Shown here: positions 1 through 8,385 of the stretch, piece by piece
How positions within the stretch are numbered: the stretch's first letter is position 1
Layout of the letters: each line of letters begins with the position of its first letter
Assembly: GCA_964556885.1 (NCBI GenBank)
Contig: CAZKYP010000002.1
Span: 1-56,680 of the forward strand
Direction: 5' to 3'
Source: CAZKYP01 sp964556885
GTDB lineage: Bacteria; Planctomycetota; Phycisphaerae; Sedimentisphaerales; Anaerobacaceae
DNA length: 56,680 nt
Made by a program: the position numbers and the translations under genes
The notes under the pieces: model-generated
What the model saw: the letters and a program-made list of their open reading frames with translations, nothing else
The model's database searches: none
Told to the model about the DNA's origin: nothing

Positions 1-279
1 TGGCTCATTATGAATCCGAGGCTCGGTCTTTCCATTGAGGTACCGGAAATCATCATCCATTATATGCAGCACGGCTCTTTCAGTTTTGCAGGCGATGTCC
101 ACGGTACAGGCAGGATTGATGTTGCCAAGCTGGCCAAATTACTCGAAATGCCACGCCGATGCGGCGATTTGGGCACTATATATAATCCATTAGATTTAAA
201 CAAAGACTGCAAGGTGGATATCGAAGATGCATCTGCATTCATCGAACAATGGCTGGAAGATTCCGAGCCGATGCCATAG
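1..279 (+). CDS. C-terminal end of a dockerin-like (EF-hand repeat) protein, partial
   Basis: The reading frame is open to the left edge (it reads through W-L-I before the first ATG at 10), so only the last 92 residues of a longer protein are present. Two EF-hand-like calcium loops are visible, GDVHGTGRID and LDLNKDCKVD, each followed by a helix ending in a hydrophobic/aromatic segment (the second ends EQWLED). This paired arrangement is the dockerin-like module often found at the C terminus of secreted planctomycete carbohydrate-active or surface proteins. The catalytic or adhesive part must lie upstream of the window and cannot be named. The stop at 277-279 is 35 bp before the next gene on the same strand. 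Confidence 0.7.
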   Translation, partial: WLIMNPRLGLSIEVPEIIIHYMQHGSFSFAGDVHGTGRIDVAKLAKLLEMPRRCGDLGTIYNPLDLNKDCKVDIEDASAFIEQWLEDSEPMP

Positions 280-314
280 AACCAAAGACAAAGTGACAGG
301 CAGGATTAGAAAAT

Positions 315-812
315 TTGAATCCATACTCACCGGAAATCATTCAATCAATAAAAGCCCTGAAGGATATCGACTTCGAACTTGCCTATCTGGCTCTGCTGAC
401 CGCCGATGGGCTTAAGCCTCTCAGCAGATGGGAAAAATCCCTGGATGACAATGGTCTCGCTCTGTTGGGCCGGACAGGACTTCTGACAAAACAAATCCGC
501 CGCACAGTCAAAACCGGCAATGAAGTCATCGAGACGATTTTCAGCATGGCACCGGCCTGTATCCGGATATATGAACAACGTTTTTCCAATACCCCGATAG
601 ATAAATCCGCCGATACTCAGCGGTTCGAAGGCTTCCTATTCGGTTACCCGCCCTGCTGTATAATCGACTATATTCGGGACCCTTATGCGTCAAATAACCT
701 TCTACCCGACCGGCAGAAAATGCTTTTTCACTGGGCATGCAAAGACTGCACAATTACGCCCATTCTTATAAATATCTACGAAAGTGTATATAATTCCCTG
801 AGCAACTACTAA
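315..812 (+). CDS. DUF483-like protein of unknown function
   Basis: The product has 165 residues and no signal peptide or membrane segment. It contains the motif GYPPCCIIDYI near residue 112 and a second cysteine pair in WACKDCTITP near residue 145. The GYPxCC plus C-x2-C pattern resembles the uncharacterised DUF483 family, where these cysteines could hold a metal; that assignment is from memory of the motif. The start is TTG at 315, with a plausible AGGATTAG ribosome site just upstream. The gene follows the dockerin-like gene and precedes a 232-bp gap before the polysaccharide locus. No function is assigned. Confidence 0.6.
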   Translation: MNPYSPEIIQSIKALKDIDFELAYLALLTADGLKPLSRWEKSLDDNGLALLGRTGLLTKQIRRTVKTGNEVIETIFSMAPACIRIYEQRFSNTPIDKSADTQRFEGFLFGYPPCCIIDYIRDPYASNNLLPDRQKMLFHWACKDCTITPILINIYESVYNSLSNY

Positions 813-959
813 AAGCATCCCTAAACATTCTTGCCCAGCCCTACCGGTTAAAATCCATCCCTACGCTCCAAAAACGCTTGACCAACGATAGCCGGAAAGC
901 TATTATTCACACTCATGTTGCCTTAAAAAAGTAATTATCCATAAAAGTCAGGGAGCAAG

Positions 960-989
960 TTGGCAAAATATCGGAAAACAAGATATGGT
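960..989 (+). promoter_or_regulatory. possible sigma-70-type promoter for the exopolysaccharide locus
   Basis: TTGGCA at 960-965 and TATGGT at 984-989 are separated by 18 bp and lie about 55 bp before the Wzz start. The 813-1044 gap is otherwise featureless. The match is moderate and rests on sequence inspection only. Confidence 0.3.
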
Positions 990-1044
990 ACATACGCTCA
1001 GGGGTAGTTACGTCAGCTTATAATTCCGGTTGGAGAGCCATAAT

Positions 1045-2247
1045 ATGGTTAATTCGTCACATAAAAATACCAGCAGCCCTCAAAATAAGAACAATATCAA
1101 TACCAAGGGAAATGCATACCAAGACGAAATAAATCTTATCGACTATCTAAAGATCATCTGGAAAAAGAAATATCTTATTATATTCGGCTCTCTGCTGCCG
1201 GCCTTCGTATCAGGGCTGGTTCTATATTTTTTGCCCAGGGACCATAGGATCATTTATACATACGAAATGGGCCTTAACGAAAAAAAATACCAACTGCTTC
1301 TCGACAAATTCTACAGCGCAGAGAACCTCAACAGAATTATCTCCAAATTGAAAGCGGAAAAACAAGGCATGTATGCTGATAAAGTGGCCAAAGCAAAAAC
1401 TCAAAAACTACTGAGTAAACTTGTGGCCTTCGAAGTCACTCCAACTTTTTTCAACAGCATAAAAAATCTCAAGACAAATGATATCAGGAATATAGAGCAA
1501 ATTCAGGAAGCCGAAGGAACGTTATTAACCATGACAATTACCGGCAGGCCTTTCGAAGACATACCGGGAATCTCTTCAGTAGTTAGAGATAATTTCGAAA
1601 ATATAATACCGATGTACACCATCAGGCGGGAGCTTAACGATACTATCACCGACATGAGAACAGAGATGGCTGAAATGGAGGAACAAAGATTCGAACAGGA
1701 GCTTGATGTAAAAAAGAAAAAAGCTATTCTCGCAAAACTAAAGGACCTAAAACCGGAAGAATCGGCAAAGGCGGCAAACGACATCATACTACAATTCAAT
1801 AGTGTAGACGCAAACAGCACATATTTGCCATTGTCATATCAGATACAAACTACTGAATCCACCTTAATTAGTCTCGAAGAAGGTATCAAATCCGACGAAG
1901 AAAAATACAGATACTACAACAGCGTGCTGAATCTGAATGAAAGAATCTTCGATGAAACCAGAAAAAAGAATACTCTTTATTATTCAACTCAACAGTTTCA
2001 CCCCTTCCTGGTCCATATAGTGGACGAATACAACGAAAAAGAAATACAGGACTACCTGAAAGCATATATCAAAAAGATTGAAAATGCGATGTTCGCCAAC
2101 ATTCCTGTAATAGAAGAGCCAAAGATATATCCTGTACCGAAAGGCACAATCAGGAAATCCTCCGTTGTTTTTGCGATATCATTGATAGTAATAACTTTTG
2201 CCGCTTTTCTATTGGAAGCCGTTGGAAAAGAAAAGACTCATACCTAA
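1045..2247 (+). CDS. Wzz-type polysaccharide chain-length determinant without kinase domain
   Basis: The 400-residue protein has the Wzz layout: a short cytoplasmic tail (DEINLIDYLKIIWKKK), a membrane segment at about residues 43-63, a long periplasmic region with coiled-coil character (about 180-320), and a second membrane segment near the C terminus preceded by YPVPKGTIRKSS. Such proteins set polymer length with a Wzy polymerase in the inner membrane. There is no Walker A motif, so it is not a co-polymerase/kinase fusion like the one at 38680-41115. An in-frame TTG lies at 1030, but ATG at 1045 has GGAG at a good distance and is preferred. It opens the plus-strand exopolysaccharide locus. 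Confidence 0.8.
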   Translation: MVNSSHKNTSSPQNKNNINTKGNAYQDEINLIDYLKIIWKKKYLIIFGSLLPAFVSGLVLYFLPRDHRIIYTYEMGLNEKKYQLLLDKFYSAENLNRIISKLKAEKQGMYADKVAKAKTQKLLSKLVAFEVTPTFFNSIKNLKTNDIRNIEQIQEAEGTLLTMTITGRPFEDIPGISSVVRDNFENIIPMYTIRRELNDTITDMRTEMAEMEEQRFEQELDVKKKKAILAKLKDLKPEESAKAANDIILQFNSVDANSTYLPLSYQIQTTESTLISLEEGIKSDEEKYRYYNSVLNLNERIFDETRKKNTLYYSTQQFHPFLVHIVDEYNEKEIQDYLKAYIKKIENAMFANIPVIEEPKIYPVPKGTIRKSSVVFAISLIVITFAAFLLEAVGKEKTHT

Positions 2248-2262
2248 TAAGAGCTTTCTGTT

Positions 2263-2284
2263 AATAAATAAAATTTTATTTATT
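2263..2284. repeat. 22-bp perfect AT-only palindrome
   Basis: The arms AATAAATAAAA and TTTTATTTATT abut without a spacer, 15 bp after the Wzz stop. It could be an operator or an AT-rich cruciform site. It has no GC pairs and would make a poor intrinsic terminator. The rest of the 2248-2465 gap contains a small hairpin (GTGTTT at 2342-2347 with AAACAC at 2355-2360) upstream of the radical SAM gene. Confidence 0.5.
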
Positions 2285-2465
2285 TAAACCGGACATCAAG
2301 ACGTGGCGGATCGGGGGATTGCATAGATGTTTCTTTTCTATGTGTTTAACGCAGAAACACCTAATTGCAACCCACAGGGACGGAGTCTAAGAAAAGTAAC
2401 GATTTTTTATAAATCCGGGCAAGATAAACCAAATTAATTGCATCTGATTTCATTTTTTGTTCTCC

Positions 2466-3503
2466 ATGAGTTACAATAGAAAATATTTTGAATACTTGAA
2501 ATACTTCTTAAGTCAATCATCCCTAAGAGACTATTACAAAATACTTAAATTTAAATATATTTCCTTCTACCAGCAAAAAATATGTACTACCAATATCCAG
2601 ATACCAGATCTGAGTACAACCACTGTTCATATTCAGTCCACCAACATCTGTAACGCCAATTGTAGATTTTGTGCTTACGGTAAAGTAAAATCCGTCACTC
2701 CGAATTTTATGACCTCTGATATTTTTCAAAAGGCGGTTTCCGATTATATAGATTTTGGAGGTAAAACTATTTCACTGAACTGCACTATCGGAGATCCTTT
2801 ATTAGATAAAGATATCATAAAAAAAATCAGATTCCTGAGAGAGAAGTCACCCAAAGCCAGTATTTATCTTTTTACAAACCTCTTATTCTTAGACAAATAT
2901 GATATAAACGAGTTTCTCACATCAGGATTAAACAGATTAGAGATCAGCACTACAGCATTCGATAGTGACTCATATCGAAGAGTTTATGGTTCCATACAAT
3001 ACCGGAGATTCTTAAATAATATCGCTTGCCTGCTTAAAAGAAACACAGAACTCAATAATCCAATCAAAATAATAATCCAGTTCAGACTCGATGCTCCCCC
3101 ATGGAGATTCTATTCATCAAGCGACTACCTGCATCTTAAAAAGTATCTTATTAAAGTGCCTTACAACATATTATACAACTACGACTCCTGGCATGGTATC
3201 ATCAACAATTCAAATATGTCAGGTTCCATGAAAATAAGCAAGCCATGTATAATTAATTATCCGTGCAGGCGCATAACAAATCCGGCAATTTATACAAATG
3301 GCGACGTGATTGCATGTGCTTGTCGTGTGTCACAGACAGGAGAGCACCCCTTAAAGATTGGAAATATCAAAAATAATACACTTAATAATATATGGAAAAA
3401 TGAAAAGCATAATGAACTATTCCAAAGTTTTTTCAAAAGAGAAACAATACTAGATATTTGCAGAGATTGCAGTTTTTATACGCCATACACATATAAAACA
3501 TAA
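2466..3503 (+). CDS. radical SAM protein with C-terminal SPASM-like cysteine domain
   Basis: The 345-residue product has the [4Fe-4S] S-adenosylmethionine signature CNANCRFC (C-x3-C-x2-C) near residue 60, and a C-terminal cysteine-rich region (CIINYPCRR, then GDVIACACR, then CRDC) that fits a SPASM/twitch auxiliary cluster domain. The family does radical chemistry on peptides, sugars or lipids; here the polysaccharide locus suggests a sugar or polymer modification, but the substrate is unknown. The ATG at 2466 is preferred over TTG at 2457. The gene is visibly AT-rich compared with the glycosyltransferases downstream, as is the next gene, which suggests separate acquisition. Confidence 0.8.
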   Translation: MSYNRKYFEYLKYFLSQSSLRDYYKILKFKYISFYQQKICTTNIQIPDLSTTTVHIQSTNICNANCRFCAYGKVKSVTPNFMTSDIFQKAVSDYIDFGGKTISLNCTIGDPLLDKDIIKKIRFLREKSPKASIYLFTNLLFLDKYDINEFLTSGLNRLEISTTAFDSDSYRRVYGSIQYRRFLNNIACLLKRNTELNNPIKIIIQFRLDAPPWRFYSSSDYLHLKKYLIKVPYNILYNYDSWHGIINNSNMSGSMKISKPCIINYPCRRITNPAIYTNGDVIACACRVSQTGEHPLKIGNIKNNTLNNIWKNEKHNELFQSFFKRETILDICRDCSFYTPYTYKT

Positions 3504-3562
3504 CAAATACAACACAAACATTATTAATAACAAACTTCACAAGGATTCATAAGGCCGGATTT

Positions 3563-4201
3563 ATGCACAAAAGATCATTTCGATACTGGACAACACGTTA
3601 CATTATTAATCGTCTACAACTGATGCTCTATGAACGTACACACCCTGATTCTCCATGGATTTGTCAAGATGCCATACAAATACTTGACAATTGGCTGAAA
3701 CCAACAGATATAGGATTGGAATGGGGTACCGGCAGAAGCACAATATGGTTAGCGAGTAAAGTCACACATATAATTAGCGTCGAACACGATCCAAATTGGG
3801 CGGAGACTGTGATGAAAAAACTACACGACCACGGTCTAACAAATCGTGTCGACTACAACTTTCTGCCTGATGGCACAGAACAAACAGGTAACTGTAGCTA
3901 TGTAAATGTAGTTCAAAATATAGAACCAAATAGTCTTGATTTTTGTCTGGTAGACGGTGTATGTAGAGATCATTGTGCGATAGCCTGTATTGAAAAACTC
4001 AAATATGGTGCAATTCTTATCATTGATAACATTAATAAATACCTACCTCGAAAACAAAAATCCCATTCTCCCGATTCAAGAGGTATCGATGACGGTTATG
4101 CCTCTGAGAAATGGGAGGAATTCGCAAAGATTACAACAAATTGGCGCTATATATGGACCACAAACGGTATATCGGATACGGCCTTCTGGATAAAAGAGTA
4201 A
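3563..4201 (+). CDS. class I SAM-dependent methyltransferase-like protein
   Basis: The 212-residue product carries a Rossmann-type SAM-binding motif GLEWGTGRSTIWLA near residue 52, followed by an acidic strand end (ISVEHDPNW) and a later IIDNINK segment, as in class I methyltransferases of the class that methylate small molecules or sugars. The acidic second motif (FCLVDGVCRDHC) is present. The substrate is not evident. AAGG lies 8 bp before the ATG. The gene shares the low GC content of the radical SAM gene before it, and the two may have been acquired together. It probably decorates the polysaccharide made by this locus. Confidence 0.65.
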   Translation: MHKRSFRYWTTRYIINRLQLMLYERTHPDSPWICQDAIQILDNWLKPTDIGLEWGTGRSTIWLASKVTHIISVEHDPNWAETVMKKLHDHGLTNRVDYNFLPDGTEQTGNCSYVNVVQNIEPNSLDFCLVDGVCRDHCAIACIEKLKYGAILIIDNINKYLPRKQKSHSPDSRGIDDGYASEKWEEFAKITTNWRYIWTTNGISDTAFWIKE

Positions 4202-4246
4202 TATTAAGTCGATCACCTGATCCATAAGCATACAAGAAGATACAAC

Positions 4247-5032
4247 ATGATAGGCAAAGCGTTATTAATAAATCAACTGGGTAAGGTTCCATTTCTCAGC
4301 TCCGGCCTGCGATGGTTTGCCCGCCGCTATCCGGAGGGATCAGGTGTAAAAATCAAAAACGGCAGGCCTGCCGGGTTTCAATGGAAACGATACCACAGAC
4401 ACGTAAGCGGATATTGGCTCGGAACATACGAACTGCCAGTACAGGAATGCCTGGCTCGGGAACTTGAACCCGGGGACATATTCTATGACATCGATGCCAA
4501 TTCAGGCTTTTTCTCACTATTGAGCAGTAAATGTGTCGGCGACAAAGGACATGTTTTCGTATTCGAGCCGTTACCGGATAATATAGACACAATCAAAAGC
4601 CAACTTAAACTAAACCAGGTCACCAACACGACACTGATCGAAGCCGCGGTTTCGGATTCTGAGGGCAAAATCAAATTCTGTGAAAGCTCTCATGCCAGCA
4701 CCGCTCGTATAAAACGCCCTGATGATAACGGAACAGCCGTTACGGTTAAAACCTTAACGATTGACAAGTTCATAAAAACCGAACGTCCCCCGGATTTAAT
4801 CAAGATGGATATAGAGGGGGCTGAAATTCTCGCTTTACAGGGAGCACAAAATTTACTAAGTAATCAAAATCCGCCGAAATTACCGATTGAGCTACATGGA
4901 CAACCTACAGTACAAAAAGTTCACGAGATGCTCAAAGAAAAAGATTACAGTTTCTATACGCCGGAGCTTAAGAAAATAAATTCAGCCCCCTTGCCGAAAC
5001 ATGTACTCGCCATCCCCGCAAAAACCAACTGA
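4247..5032 (+). CDS. FkbM-family methyltransferase
   Basis: The 261-residue protein has the FkbM pattern: FYDIDANSGFFSLL (SAM motif I with N-SG-F), VFVFEPLPDNIDTIKSQLKLN, the short VKTLTIDKFI strand, and LIKMDIEGAEILALQGA near residue 185, which is the most characteristic FkbM block. Members usually O-methylate sugar or polyketide hydroxyls. Within this locus it probably methylates a glycan residue. Upstream is a weak AGAAG ribosome site. GC content is back to that of the main locus. Confidence 0.8.
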   Translation: MIGKALLINQLGKVPFLSSGLRWFARRYPEGSGVKIKNGRPAGFQWKRYHRHVSGYWLGTYELPVQECLARELEPGDIFYDIDANSGFFSLLSSKCVGDKGHVFVFEPLPDNIDTIKSQLKLNQVTNTTLIEAAVSDSEGKIKFCESSHASTARIKRPDDNGTAVTVKTLTIDKFIKTERPPDLIKMDIEGAEILALQGAQNLLSNQNPPKLPIELHGQPTVQKVHEMLKEKDYSFYTPELKKINSAPLPKHVLAIPAKTN

Positions 5033-5101
5033 TGAGCACGAAACTTTTCTAAGTCCACGTTCATCTATATACGGTTGGCGCTTTGCAAACAGAATAATCA
5101 T

Positions 5102-6472
5102 ATGAACGAATCTCTTTCAATCAACGCACGAACTAACATCAGATATTTTTTAGCTGGAGTTGTTCTGATTATCGCGACGGTTGCGGCAATAAACAAGACC
5201 GAGTTCATAGCCGCAATGCTACCGCTGTCGCTCGTCTTTCTTATTTTTCTTAAAAAGCCCGAACTGCCGCTGGCCGTCATGTTCAACGGCACATTTGTCT
5301 ACTTTTACCTGATATATAAAATGGGATTGTATACAAACAGAACCATGACGGGCTCTTTCTACGGTCTGCTCGTATATTCTTTTCTTCTGGCGGAAATTGT
5401 AATGCTCATAAAGGGACATATACGATTCCGCATTTCACTTGTCGATGTGCTGTTTTCCACCCTGTTCTTTTTGTATTTTGTCAGCTTTCTGCTGTTTTCC
5501 ACAAGCAACGAAAACGCTTATAGAAAAATTTCGTATGCTCCCATGCTTGCGATTGCACCTTATGTCGGCGCCAGGTTACTGTTCTCGGAAACAAGGATTA
5601 AAAAACTTCTGAAATACAGCATTCTCATACCGGCAGCCTTGATGATCCCCGCGTTTTATGAACTCTTTCATAATCCCGTCTTTATTCAAAGAGCCCGCTT
5701 TTCGATGTACATGTTCGAAGATTCCTTATCCAAAGACAATCCTATCCTCTTCGGCAACATGTACGCGATACTAATGATAATCATTCTTGTCCGGCAGCTC
5801 GAACTAAGAAAACTCAGGTTCTGGCATTTTATTCCGCTCGGACTTTGCATGTACTTCGTCTTGTTAAGCGGCTCAAGAGGTGTATTGGCCAGCTTTGTCG
5901 TTTCAATGGTGTTCTATTTATTCGTTATAAGCAAAATAAGACTGAAAACAAAATTCTTTATCATATCCGCTATTTTATTTTTATCCATCGGCGGTTATAT
6001 GCTTCTTCCGGAAAATCTGACTAAATTCTATCGGTACACCATCTCCACCGAAGCCCGAGAGGATTCTGTCAGTTCCATACAAATGAGATTCACAAAATGG
6101 GACCAGGCACTTCATGATATCTCAGAGCATCCGGTCCTTGGTCTTGGAGCAGGAAATTCAGACAACGGCCTGGGACACCCGCATAACATCGTTCTGGAAG
6201 CAACCGCTGAACTTGGAATCATCGGTCTTTCAATATTTTTACTTCTTTGTTACTCAGTTACAAGAAAAGCGATGAAATTTATCAAGACGGAAGAATCATT
6301 CGATTTAAATATGCTGATGAAAATCGCTTTTATACTGTTTATTTATTCACTGACACATACGATGTTCAGCGGCATCATAACGGACCAGATACGTCTTTAT
6401 ACGAGCATGGGACTTGTCGTATGTCTCGATAATCTGCGGCTGGAAAAGGTCGGTTTGCAGCCTGAGTCCTGA
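5102..6472 (+). CDS. Wzy/O-antigen ligase-family membrane protein (polysaccharide polymerase)
   Basis: The 456-residue product is almost wholly hydrophobic, with about ten to twelve membrane segments. Near residue 345 it has the Wzy_C-type periplasmic block HPVLGLGAGNSD followed by GLGHPHNIVLEATAELG; the H-x-H-N with a following glutamate is typical of O-antigen polymerases and ligases. Its position after Wzz and among glycosyltransferases favours a polymerase that links repeat units at the outer face of the inner membrane. The ATG at 5102 is chosen over an in-frame TTG at 5075; neither has a strong ribosome site. Confidence 0.78.
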   Translation: MNESLSINARTNIRYFLAGVVLIIATVAAINKTEFIAAMLPLSLVFLIFLKKPELPLAVMFNGTFVYFYLIYKMGLYTNRTMTGSFYGLLVYSFLLAEIVMLIKGHIRFRISLVDVLFSTLFFLYFVSFLLFSTSNENAYRKISYAPMLAIAPYVGARLLFSETRIKKLLKYSILIPAALMIPAFYELFHNPVFIQRARFSMYMFEDSLSKDNPILFGNMYAILMIIILVRQLELRKLRFWHFIPLGLCMYFVLLSGSRGVLASFVVSMVFYLFVISKIRLKTKFFIISAILFLSIGGYMLLPENLTKFYRYTISTEAREDSVSSIQMRFTKWDQALHDISEHPVLGLGAGNSDNGLGHPHNIVLEATAELGIIGLSIFLLLCYSVTRKAMKFIKTEESFDLNMLMKIAFILFIYSLTHTMFSGIITDQIRLYTSMGLVVCLDNLRLEKVGLQPES

Positions 6473-6498
6473 AAACTCAACCTCGACAGAATAAAAAA

Positions 6499-7215
6499 AT
6501 GAACGAACAAGAGCTTTACGAAAAACAATACGGTCAAAAGAAGCTGATCAGTACGATTTCCTTTCCCTTTCTAAGGAAAATATTTAAATACTTCGACCTT
6601 CACCGTGAAGAACTGGCATTGAGCCTTTTGGACAAAGGGGATAAGCTGCTCGATGTCGGTTGCGGCAGTGGTTCCTTAGTGATTAAGGCACAACACAAAT
6701 TCAATGAGATTTATGGGATCGACATATCACCGTCTCGTATCAAGCAGGCCGAACATGCGGCCGCAGAGAAGTATATGGATAATCAAAGAATCCATTTCTC
6801 ATTATACAATATCAACGACAAGCTTGATTTCCCGGATAAAACGTTCGATGCAGTGACTGCAATCGAAGTAATTGAACACATATTCGATCCATATTTTGTG
6901 ATCGGCCAGATACATCGAGTGCTGAAAAAAGACGGGATATTCATAGCTAATGTACCCAATATTGCATATATAAAACACAGAATAAGACTGCTTTTTGGAA
7001 ATCTTCCGATAACATCATCAGCTCATAACTGGAAAGAAATAGGCTGGGACGGCGGACATCTGCATTATTTCACAAAAAATACTTTCTGCAGTTTATTGGA
7101 AGAATTCGGATTCGTTATAGTGAAAGTTTCAGGCTGCGGCTTGTTTGCCGGATTCAGAAACTTTTATCCGTCACTCCTGACAGGAGATATTTGTGTAAAG
7201 GCAAGAAAACATTAA
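6499..7215 (+). CDS. class I SAM-dependent methyltransferase
   Basis: The 238-residue protein shows a textbook class I fold: motif I LLDVGCGSGSLVI near residue 50, IYGIDISPSRIKQAE, FDAVTAIEVIEHIFDP and the LKKDGIFIANVPN block, matching the Methyltransf_11/UbiG-like group. A histidine-rich segment (GGHLHYFTKNT) near residue 193 is common in sugar-modifying members. It starts 26 bp after the polymerase and is probably part of the same transcript. The ATG has no recognisable ribosome site, as with several neighbours. The substrate is probably a sugar or glycolipid of this locus (inference). Confidence 0.78.
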   Translation: MNEQELYEKQYGQKKLISTISFPFLRKIFKYFDLHREELALSLLDKGDKLLDVGCGSGSLVIKAQHKFNEIYGIDISPSRIKQAEHAAAEKYMDNQRIHFSLYNINDKLDFPDKTFDAVTAIEVIEHIFDPYFVIGQIHRVLKKDGIFIANVPNIAYIKHRIRLLFGNLPITSSAHNWKEIGWDGGHLHYFTKNTFCSLLEEFGFVIVKVSGCGLFAGFRNFYPSLLTGDICVKARKH

Positions 7216-7245
7216 CAAAACGAACACAAGCCCCATAAAAACAAT

Positions 7246-8379
7246 ATGACTCGAAACTTGAAAAAAGTTGTAATTATCCACAACATAATTTCGCCATACA
7301 AAACGTTGCTATTCAACGAACTGTATAAAATCCACAACAACCTCAAAGTTCTATATATGGCGGAAACAGACATCGACAGAGACTGGATTATCGACAAAGA
7401 TGGGATAAAATTTCCTTACGAGGTCATATCCGAAGGACAATTACGAAAACAGAACCGGTTTAAAATCGCCTTCAAAATCTGGAGAAGATTAAATGACCTC
7501 AGGCCGGATATCGTTATATTGGGCGGGTATATTTACCCCGCCTGCTGGGCTGGATTTCTTTGGGCAAAACTGAAGAAAGAAAAAGTAATTTTGTGGACCG
7601 CCTCGAACGAAGACGACCATAGCAGAGTTTCCATAAAAGAAAAACTCAAAAGTTATTTTGTTAAAAGATGCGATGCGGCCAATGTCTACGGGCATAAAAA
7701 CAGGGATTACCTTATCAAGCTTGGACTTAAAAAAGACGCCATATTCATCAAGGGCAATACAACCGACAATTCCTTCTATTACACAAGCACAATTAAATTG
7801 AGAACACAGAGAGGCAATCTGATTAAGGAATTGGGAATCAACAAACATAATTTTTTATACATCGGCCGGTTTTCGGAAGAAAAAAACATCTTTCATTTGT
7901 TAAAGGCATACAAAAAACTGGAGCATAAAGACAACTGGGGTTTGATTCTGGTCGGTGACGGCCCGCAAAACGAAGAGATAATTGACTATATAAAAACTTA
8001 CTCTATTAAAAACGTCTTCATGCCCGGATTCCAGCAGAAAGAGGACATACCGAAGTTCCTTGCCGTCGGCGACGTTTTTATCCTCCCGAGTATTTCCGAA
8101 ACATGGGGTCTGGTCGTTAACGAAGCTATGGCGGCAGGCCTGCCGGTCCTTGTCTCTAAAAAATGCGGCTGTCACCCTGACATTATAAAAGAGGGCATTA
8201 ACGGTTTTTCATTCGATCCCTTCGACAAGAACGAGCTGTTCGAACTCATGAGCGGTGTTGTCAACGGCAAATACGATTTGGAAAAAATGGGTGCGGCTTC
8301 CATGGGGATGATTAAGGATTATACCCCGCATAAAGCGGCCGAGGTCATAGCGAAAACAATAGAGTTCGTATCAACCTGA
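7246..8379 (+). CDS. GT4-family glycosyltransferase
   Basis: The 377-residue enzyme has two Rossmann halves. The C-terminal half carries the GT-B/GT4 hallmarks YIGRFSEEKNIFHLLKAY, LILVGDGPQNEE and the nucleotide-sugar-binding block SETWGLVVNEAMAAGLPV with its E-x7-E pair. It transfers a sugar from a nucleotide donor to the lipid-linked repeat unit at the cytoplasmic membrane; donor and acceptor are not readable from sequence. The gap to the next glycosyltransferase is 6 bp. Confidence 0.85.
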   Translation: MTRNLKKVVIIHNIISPYKTLLFNELYKIHNNLKVLYMAETDIDRDWIIDKDGIKFPYEVISEGQLRKQNRFKIAFKIWRRLNDLRPDIVILGGYIYPACWAGFLWAKLKKEKVILWTASNEDDHSRVSIKEKLKSYFVKRCDAANVYGHKNRDYLIKLGLKKDAIFIKGNTTDNSFYYTSTIKLRTQRGNLIKELGINKHNFLYIGRFSEEKNIFHLLKAYKKLEHKDNWGLILVGDGPQNEEIIDYIKTYSIKNVFMPGFQQKEDIPKFLAVGDVFILPSISETWGLVVNEAMAAGLPVLVSKKCGCHPDIIKEGINGFSFDPFDKNELFELMSGVVNGKYDLEKMGAASMGMIKDYTPHKAAEVIAKTIEFVST

Positions 8380-8385
8380 CATAAA

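Noticed and set aside
2290..2450. possible c-di-GMP (GEMM) or other riboswitch before the radical SAM gene
   Set aside because: Some GGGACG-like bases are present, but the conserved GCAAA and GACGCAAAGCC core and the stem arrangement could not be found.
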